From the NCBI RefSeq assembly GCF_040529055.1, contig NZ_CP132342.1, forward strand, positions 124,001 to 188,000: DNA of 64,000 nucleotides, given 5' to 3'. Numbering within the stretch: the first letter of the stretch is position 1; each line of letters starts with the position of its first letter. The position numbers and the translations under genes were made by a program. The notes under the pieces were generated by a model that ran no database searches, had not been told where the DNA came from, and saw nothing but the letters and a program-made list of their open reading frames with translations. Source of the DNA: Xanthomonas sontii (GTDB lineage: Bacteria; Pseudomonadota; Gammaproteobacteria; Xanthomonadales; Xanthomonadaceae). Positions 58,826-64,000 of the stretch are shown here, one piece after another.

Positions 58826-60463
58826 TCAACTCTTGCGCCGCGCCTCCAGCAGATCCAGGTTGCGGATCAGCCGCCGGGCGATCTCGTCGGAGATCTTGCG
58901 CTGGCGGGTCAGCTTGAACAGTTCCTGGCGTTCGGCCTGCAGGCCGGCGTGCCGCAGCTGGCGCAGCACCGCGTCCAGGCGCCGCGCCTCCTCCGGATCG
59001 CTCTCCATCGCCTCGCCATGGTCGAGATGGCGCTGGTACAGCGCGCTGACCCGGTTGGCCGCCTCGTTGTAGAGGTCGGCGTGCTCGCTGTCCTGCACCA
59101 GCCGCTGGCGCAGCTTCTCCACCGCCGCCAGCGCCGCACGCGAGGACTCGCGGCGGGCCAGGTCTTCCTCCAGGCGATCGGTCGGCTCTTCCGGCAACTC
59201 CAGGCCGCGCAGCAACCGCGGCAGGCCGATGCTGGCGACCAGCAGCGAGGTGACGATCACCGCGCTGGCCAGGAAGATCGCCAGGTCGCGCGCCGGGAAC
59301 GCGGCGCCGCCGGGCAGGGCCAGCGGCAGGGTCAGCACGCCGGCCAGGGTGATCGCGCCGCGCACGCCGGCCAGCGAGGTCGCCACCACGATCCGCCACG
59401 GTGGGCTCTGCCGGTCCTCGCCGCGACGGCGCGCCTTGAGCAGGGTCCAGCGCAGCGACAGCCACACCCACAGGAAGCGCAGCAACAGCAGGCCGACGTA
59501 GATCGCCAGCGCATAGGCGGGCAGCCACCACGGGTTCAGGTGTCCGGCTTCGTCCATGTTGTGCATGGCGCCCTGCACGATGCCCGGCAACTGCTCGCCG
59601 AGCAGCACGAACATGATGCCGTTGAGGGTGAACTGCACCATGTCCCACACCGCCGAGCGCTGCACGCGCATGCTGCCCGGCGCGCGGCCGCTCAGCTCCA
59701 CGTAGCTCATGGCGATGCCGGCGGCGACCGCGGCGAGGATGCCCGAGGCGTTGATCGCCTCGGCCAGCAGGTAGGCGGCGAACGGCAGCAGCAGGTTGAC
59801 CAGGATCGCCGCGCCCGGCTCCTCGCCGACCTGGCGCCACACCCAGCGCTGCGCCAGGCTGGTGCCGACCACCACCGCGATGCCGGCGGCCACGCCGACC
59901 AGCGCCACCCACAGGAAGGTCAGCGAGGCATCGGCCAGCGAGAACGTGCCGGTGATCGCCGCGGCCACCGCGAACTGGAAGCAGACCAGGCCGGAGGCGT
60001 CGTTGAGCAACGACTCGCCTTCCAGGATGTGCATCAGCCGTTTGGGGATCGGCGCGCGCGCGGCGATCGAGGACACCGCGATCGGATCGGTCGGCGACAC
60101 CACCGCGGCCAGCGCGAACGCCACCGCCAGCGGCATGGTCGGGATCATCCAGTGGATCAGGAAGCCGGCGCCGATCACGGTGAACACCACCAGGCCCAGC
60201 GCCAGCTCCAGGATCACGCCCTTGTCGCGGAACAGGCCCTGCTTGGGGATGCGCCAGCCGTCCAGGAACAGCAGCGGCGGCAGGAACAGCAGGAAGAACA
60301 GCTCCGGCTCCAGCGCATAACCCTTCTTGAACACGCCGGCGATGATCGCGCCCAGGCCGATCTGCACCAGCGGCAACGGCAGCGAAAACGGCAGTACGCG
60401 CACCAGGTAGCCGCTGGCCACCACGGCCAGCAACATCGCCAAGACCACTTCGATCGAATGCAT
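58826..60463 (-). CDS. CPA1 family Na+/H+ antiporter
   Basis: 545 aa from the ATG at 60463 (MHSIEVVLAMLLAVVASGYL). About 12 membrane helices occupy residues 1-420. The ion-binding core reads VSPTDPIAVSSIAA and LEGESLLNDASGLVCFQFAV, and SLAGVRGAITLAGVLTLPLA follows, as in TIGR00831/YjcE-type antiporters. A C-terminal cytoplasmic coiled region (about 430-545) is rich in Arg, Glu and Leu. It exchanges Na+ or K+ for H+. Monocistronic. Confidence 0.92.
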   Translation of the reverse strand: MHSIEVVLAMLLAVVASGYLVRVLPFSLPLPLVQIGLGAIIAGVFKKGYALEPELFFLLFLPPLLFLDGWRIPKQGLFRDKGVILELALGLVVFTVIGAGFLIHWMIPTMPLAVAFALAAVVSPTDPIAVSSIAARAPIPKRLMHILEGESLLNDASGLVCFQFAVAAAITGTFSLADASLTFLWVALVGVAAGIAVVVGTSLAQRWVWRQVGEEPGAAILVNLLLPFAAYLLAEAINASGILAAVAAGIAMSYVELSGRAPGSMRVQRSAVWDMVQFTLNGIMFVLLGEQLPGIVQGAMHNMDEAGHLNPWWLPAYALAIYVGLLLLRFLWVWLSLRWTLLKARRRGEDRQSPPWRIVVATSLAGVRGAITLAGVLTLPLALPGGAAFPARDLAIFLASAVIVTSLLVASIGLPRLLRGLELPEEPTDRLEEDLARRESSRAALAAVEKLRQRLVQDSEHADLYNEAANRVSALYQRHLDHGEAMESDPEEARRLDAVLRQLRHAGLQAERQELFKLTRQRKISDEIARRLIRNLDLLEARRKS

Positions 60464-60883
60464 GCTCGTCCGGACGGCGGCGCCACGCCGGCGGCGCCGC
60501 CCATGAATGGGGGAGCCTGCAAGCAAAGCGCACCGCGGCGGCGATGTCCAGTGGGGCGGCGCAGCCGGACGCTGATGTCGCAATGTTGCAGCCCGGACGG
60601 GTGGCCGCCACCTGGCGCGCCAGGTAAGCAGCGCTCGCCCCAGACCAAGCAGCGTCCATCCCGTCCGGATATGGACGCCCCCGGTGTGTCACCGACCGAT
60701 GGTGACCGCACGGCCGCATTGTCTCGCTGGCTGCATCGCGCCCAGCGGCGCACGATCCGTCCATGCTCCCTGACGCAACACTGGTGCGGAACGACGGCAC
60801 ATCGCTCCCTGCGTCCGCAAAATGCGCGCACGCACGCATCGTGCCGAAAACGTGCGCAGCGAGCAGGCGCAGAACCGGATCGA
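60464..60883. other. Gap upstream of the antiporter gene
   Basis: No gene is supported. It should contain the antiporter promoter at its left end. A short palindrome CCTGGCGCGCCAGG is present near 60610-60625. Nothing else stands out. Confidence 0.5.
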
Positions 60884-61357
60884 CTACGGCTTGTAGGGTT
60901 CGAATGCCTTGCCTTTCCCCGTGCCAGTACTGATGGTCCATATTTGCGTGCAGTACGCACGATTGATATAGATGTAGTCGCTACGTGGGTCCACGCCTTC
61001 ATCGATACTCGCGTCGTAGCCGTTTTGCTTGGTAAGAAACAGGGCGATTCCCTGCTTGCCTCTGTCCCCCTTGATGGGCGTGACCAGCACGGCAGCCCCT
61101 TTTTCTTCCCAGGCATCGGGCAAGTCCATCTCAAAGCACAGCCAGCGATCGCCCGGCGTCGCCTTCAGGCCCAGCACCCGCGCCACCGGGTTACTGTTGT
61201 CGGCAAGTTGCGCCGGCGAAAGGCGTGTGACATAGCACGCTTTCGGCTTTCCTTCCGACTGATCCTGCGCGCTTTCGATGAACTCCCATCCCTTGCTGCC
61301 GCCCAGTCGCTTCACCTTGCTCAGAATCGACACCGGACCGTAGTGGTAGTACTTCAT
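60884..61357 (-). CDS. Uncharacterised 157-aa protein
   Basis: 157 aa from the ATG at 61357, with AGAGGAT upstream. It is soluble, opening KYYHYGPVSILSKVKRLGG. It then shows ACYVTRLSPAQLADNSNPVA and DRWLCFEMDLPDAWEEKG. The order H-Y, then YVTxLSP, then xWxxFEMDLPD recalls the ART-HYD1 class of polymorphic toxin domains, but this is a weak motif-level impression. It has no signal peptide or delivery domain. Codon use is less GC3-biased than the neighbours. Confidence 0.65.
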   Translation of the reverse strand: MKYYHYGPVSILSKVKRLGGSKGWEFIESAQDQSEGKPKACYVTRLSPAQLADNSNPVARVLGLKATPGDRWLCFEMDLPDAWEEKGAAVLVTPIKGDRGKQGIALFLTKQNGYDASIDEGVDPRSDYIYINRAYCTQIWTISTGTGKGKAFEPYKP

Positions 61358-61801
61358 GCCATCCTCTCTTTACATGTGATCGTGCGGTTGATGTGGCATG
61401 TCCTTGCATCCCGGTCGACGGCAGATGCCGATCGCGTTGCACTGGCGAAACCAGCGGCTTCCAGTTGATCGACCAGGACCGGATCGCGGTTGGCGAAGGC
61501 CATGCACCCACAGAATCGGCCGTGGCCAAGGCAAGGGATGCCGGGCAAAACCTGATTTGTGGCCAATACCCACCCTATTGATCCCTTCCGGCGTAGGGGA
61601 GCGCGCTGCCAGTCAGTGTGAACGGCGACGGCTCGCGACGGCCCTGCCGGGCATGAGCGTGCGTCGCCTACAGGATGCTCCGGCAGCACTTGGCGCACTC
61701 GCCGGCATGACATATGCAAAATGGCGGCGTCCGGGGCAGCGCTGGAGCTACTATCCGACTGCAGCGCCGGTGACGGACCGGCGCATTCGGCCGGAGACCG
61801 C
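61358..61801. other. Gap with a possible 49-codon minus-strand frame
   Basis: No strong gene. A minus-strand frame 61503-61354 begins MAFANRDPVLVDQLEAAGF and ends with TGA overlapping the next gene's ATG (ATGA), the usual sign of coupling, but it lacks a ribosome site and may be a remnant. Confidence 0.3.
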
Positions 61802-62470
61802 ATGCTCACCATCCAGGAACTCAACCGTTTCATCGACGAACACGCGGCGGAAGGCAGCATTCCGCGGATCTGGGACTTGATCGGCGACCACTTCGTGCAG
61901 GCCCAGGCCGGCCTGCCGGCCGAGCATGCGATGGAGCGGCGCGAGCTGTCCTTCCACGATCACGTGCGGCTGCTGGGCTACCTGTGCCTGCTGCTGGAGG
62001 GCGTGCCGGGCGATCTGGTGGAGATCGGGGTGTGGAAGGGCAAGTCGCTGGTGCTGATGAACGAGGTGTCTGGCCGCCAGCGCCGGGTGATCGGCATGGA
62101 TCCGTTCGCGCTGCCGAATCAGTTCGAGGAATTCAACCACTATCGGCAGCAGTTGCTGCCCAATGCGCGCTTCATCCGCGGCTATTCCGAATTCTGCGCC
62201 GAACATTTCTACGCCATGGAGCCGAAGGTGGCGCTGTTGCACATCGACGGCGGCCACACCGGGCGCAACGTGTTGCTGGATTTCCTGCTGTACGGGCCGA
62301 GCGTGGTCTCCGGCGGGTTCGTGGTGTTCGACGACTACGGCGACTGGGAATACTCGCCGGAGGTCGGTCCCGCGGTGGACCTGCTGCGCGCCGCCGGCTA
62401 CTTCGGCGACTTCCATGTGCTCGGCTGCGCCCACGGCTTCGAGAACAGCTATGTGCTGCAGCGCCGCTGA
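61802..62470 (+). CDS. Class I SAM-dependent methyltransferase
   Basis: 222 aa from the ATG at 61802, with GGAGACC upstream. The SAM motif region is GDLVEIGVWKGKSLVLMNEV, followed by RVIGMDPFALPNQF (motif II), ALLHIDGGHTGRNVLLDFL and FVVFDDYGDWEYSPEV, the TylF/CmcI-like pattern with acidic metal ligands. This group usually O-methylates sugars or small molecules; the substrate is unknown. It stands alone in a small accessory region. Confidence 0.82.
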   Translation: MLTIQELNRFIDEHAAEGSIPRIWDLIGDHFVQAQAGLPAEHAMERRELSFHDHVRLLGYLCLLLEGVPGDLVEIGVWKGKSLVLMNEVSGRQRRVIGMDPFALPNQFEEFNHYRQQLLPNARFIRGYSEFCAEHFYAMEPKVALLHIDGGHTGRNVLLDFLLYGPSVVSGGFVVFDDYGDWEYSPEVGPAVDLLRAAGYFGDFHVLGCAHGFENSYVLQRR

Positions 62471-62718
62471 GCCGACGCGCCTTGACCCTCCAGCGCGTGC
62501 CGGCAGCGCAAAGCGGCGTTCCGAGAACGTCATCGCCGGGATGATCCCGGCCAACCAACAGGACAAACATTTCCGACACACCGATCATCGATCCTGGACC
62601 CTGAGCCCGACAGCCACTCAGGGTGCGAACGTCGCGGCGCGTCCGAAGCTGCAGCCGCGCTCAACCATAACGGCATGGCAGATAGCATGCCGCCAATTCA
62701 TCGCCGAGGCGGCCACCC

Positions 62719-63336
62719 ATGAAAAACACAACCGCCAAATGGCGAAACCATGACTATCTGGCGAGCATCATCGACAGCATCGATTCGATCGCGGCTGGAC
62801 GGCCGATCATTCGCGACGCTGATCTTTCCGGCATCAGCATCGGCCCATCTGCCATCCTGGAGCAGTTAAAAGCCGCAAATCTCTTCGAATCGAGGATCAG
62901 CAACACCGATCTGTCTTACTCGAAAATATCCGGAAGTGCGAACGATAGTTTCTTCATGAATGTCAGCTTCGAAAGTGCCAGCTTGAACGGAGCCCTTTTG
63001 TGCAGATCGGAAATAAAAAACTGCAACTTTTCAAAAAGCAAGCTTGCGATCAACATGGATGATGCGATCTGCGAAAAAACCGATTTCGTCAAAGCCAGGT
63101 TTTCCGGTGGATCTTGCGGAGTGGAGTACGGCGGCCGCCGGGTAAAATTCATGGACTGCGATTTTACCGGCGCTGTCTTTGACAGAGTCGAATTCAGAGC
63201 ATCGACATTCATCAACTGCATCTTTGCCGATGCGAAATTCAAGAAATGCGACTTGCGTGGCGCCAGGTTTGAGGCTGGCGTTCTGCCATTGGCAGCCCAG
63301 TTTGAGGACATGGACATCCCTTCTCAGTGTCGGTGA
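62719..63336 (+). CDS. Pentapeptide-repeat protein
   Basis: 205 aa from the ATG at 62719. Repeats of the A(D/N)LxX type run from about residue 33 to 190: ADLSG, ANLFE, TDLSY, ASLNG, CNFSK, TDFVKARF, CDFTG, CIFAD, CDLRGARF. These predict a right-handed beta-helix. No membrane or catalytic part is present. The DNA is clearly AT-richer than its neighbours, with ATA, AAA and TTT codons, suggesting recent transfer. Such proteins can mimic DNA or act in self-protection, but the role here is unknown. Confidence 0.85.
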   Translation: MKNTTAKWRNHDYLASIIDSIDSIAAGRPIIRDADLSGISIGPSAILEQLKAANLFESRISNTDLSYSKISGSANDSFFMNVSFESASLNGALLCRSEIKNCNFSKSKLAINMDDAICEKTDFVKARFSGGSCGVEYGGRRVKFMDCDFTGAVFDRVEFRASTFINCIFADAKFKKCDLRGARFEAGVLPLAAQFEDMDIPSQCR

Positions 63337-63590
63337 CCTCATCGGCGCAGGCCGACGATGAGGCCTGCCTGCACTCGTATAGACCGTTCGCCGGAGCGCT
63401 GCCCGGCCTTGCGGCTGTACCACAGCGCGACAGTGCGCTCGCCTGAGCCGCCCTGGATGCGAGCGACGGTACCCGCCAGCCCCCCCTGTTCATCATTATC
63501 TGGATGGCGTGATGCAACCGCGCCGGCGCAGGCCGCGTAAAGACAGGTGCACGGCCGACTGGCCGCGCATCCCTTTCAAGGAGCAAGCCC

Positions 63591-64000
63591 ATGAAGATCC
63601 ACTTGCTGTCCCTGGCCCTCGCCGGCCTCGTCTCCCTGCCCGCCATGGCCGCCCCCAGCCAGGCCGCGATGCACGACCACGCCGCGATGAGCGAAGCCAA
63701 GCCGAATCCGATGGTCGGCGGCGCGCCGATGTACGCCACCAAGGACATCATCGACAACGCGGTCAACTCCAAGGATCACACCACCCTGGTCGCCGCGGTC
63801 AAGGCCGCCGGCCTGGTGGACACGTTGAAGGGCGCCGGCCCGTTCACCGTGTTCGCACCGACCAACGCCGCCTTCGCCGCGTTGCCGGCCGGCACGGTGG
63901 ACACGTTGCTCAAGCCGGAGAACAAGGAAAAGCTGACCCAGGTGCTGACCTACCACGTGGTCCCCGGCAAGCTCGATGCGGCGGCGCTGCTGGCGCAGAT
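63591..64000 (+). CDS. Secreted fasciclin (FAS1) domain protein, 3' end outside window
   Basis: 136 codons from the ATG at 63591, with AAGGAG upstream, running off the window. The signal peptide ends SLPAMA. The FAS1 domain begins [20 protein letters not shown] and shows [20 protein letters not shown] and [12 protein letters not shown], the H1 and H2 motifs. Bacterial FAS1 proteins are secreted adhesion or matrix proteins. The full length should be about 180-190 aa. Confidence 0.9.
   Translation, partial: MKIHLLSLALAGLVSLPAMAAPSQAAMHDHAAMSEAKPNPMVGGAPMYATKDIIDNAVNSKDHTTLVAAVKAAGLVDTLKGAGPFTVFAPTNAAFAALPAGTVDTLLKPENKEKLTQVLTYHVVPGKLDAAALLAQ

Noticed and set aside
60464..60883. Possible small RNA or gene upstream of the antiporter
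   Set aside because: Only a short palindrome is visible; there is no terminator or coding pattern.
58457..61468. 1003-codon open frame on the plus strand
   Set aside because: It is antisense to the Na+/H+ antiporter, is His/Gln/Arg-rich, and runs through intergenic DNA; there is no start site or recognisable domain.
63340..63540. Minus-strand frame with coding-like composition (ending GLIVGLRR) between the pentapeptide and FAS1 genes
   Set aside because: There is no start codon with a ribosome site and no recognisable family; it may be a remnant but cannot be supported.

Overview
The window looks like a chromosomal segment of a high-GC Xanthomonas-type gammaproteobacterium (Xanthomonadaceae). 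Three things point there: strong GC3 bias with long antisense shadow frames, Xanthomonas-type conserved genes (DUF3247, DUF3016, DUF1415, an E3 with its own lipoyl domain, a secreted chorismate mutase), and two short intergenic repeat families built on GGGAATCGGGAATGGGGAAT and GGGAGCGACTTCAGTCGCGAC. I see no rRNA, tRNA, CRISPR array, transposase or phage gene.

Layout. 0.3-8.8 kb: a secreted chorismate mutase, then the complete F1Fo ATP synthase operon atpIBEFHAGDC on the minus strand with a clear promoter. 8.9-21.8 kb: a candidate structured RNA, an outer-membrane beta-barrel protein, the lpd and aceF genes of pyruvate dehydrogenase, a TspO-related membrane protein, a DNA-deoxyinosine glycosylase, an OmpW protein, the methionine importer metNIQ, a DMT exporter and yajQ. 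22.1-37.3 kb: a large aromatic catabolic block (below). 37.4-50 kb: housekeeping and small conserved genes, including rsuA, rsmC, a PQQ-type sugar dehydrogenase, a hybrid histidine kinase, and alr-dadA with a divergent Lrp regulator. 50-64 kb: msrB, an MliC-like lipoprotein, motAB, an ABC-2 exporter, a DMT transporter with an AsnC-type regulator, a CPA1 Na+/H+ antiporter, and a small accessory region (unknown 157-aa protein, methyltransferase, AT-richer pentapeptide-repeat gene). A FAS1 protein runs off the right end.

The standout is the catabolic block. One minus-strand run of ten genes (catB-catC-catA-benA-benB-benC-benD-esterase-benzaldehyde DH-benzyl alcohol DH, 36186 down to 26234) should take benzyl esters and benzyl alcohol through benzaldehyde, benzoate and catechol to beta-ketoadipate enol-lactone. 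It ends in a strong U8 terminator. A second minus-strand operon (FadL-type porin, methylesterase-like hydrolase, salicylate hydroxylase, 25374 down to 22133) should take salicylate esters and salicylate to the same catechol. A divergent BenM/CatM-type LysR gene sits at the head of the large operon. Matching operator and promoter blocks (ATAC-N7-GTAT type, then GTCTTGGACG at the same distance) lie before both operons, so one regulator probably controls both. The gene set resembles the sal/are/ben/cat supraoperonic cluster of Acinetobacter baylyi ADP1, but compacted and apparently without its own salR, transporters or late-pathway genes. For a plant-associated bacterium the substrates (salicylate, methyl salicylate, benzoate, benzyl esters) are plant defence and volatile compounds.

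Another structural feature is that all four gaps between F1-sector atp genes, but none of the Fo gaps, carry the same inverted repeat. Starts were moved from the longest frame where a Shine-Dalgarno site, signal peptide or family length required it.
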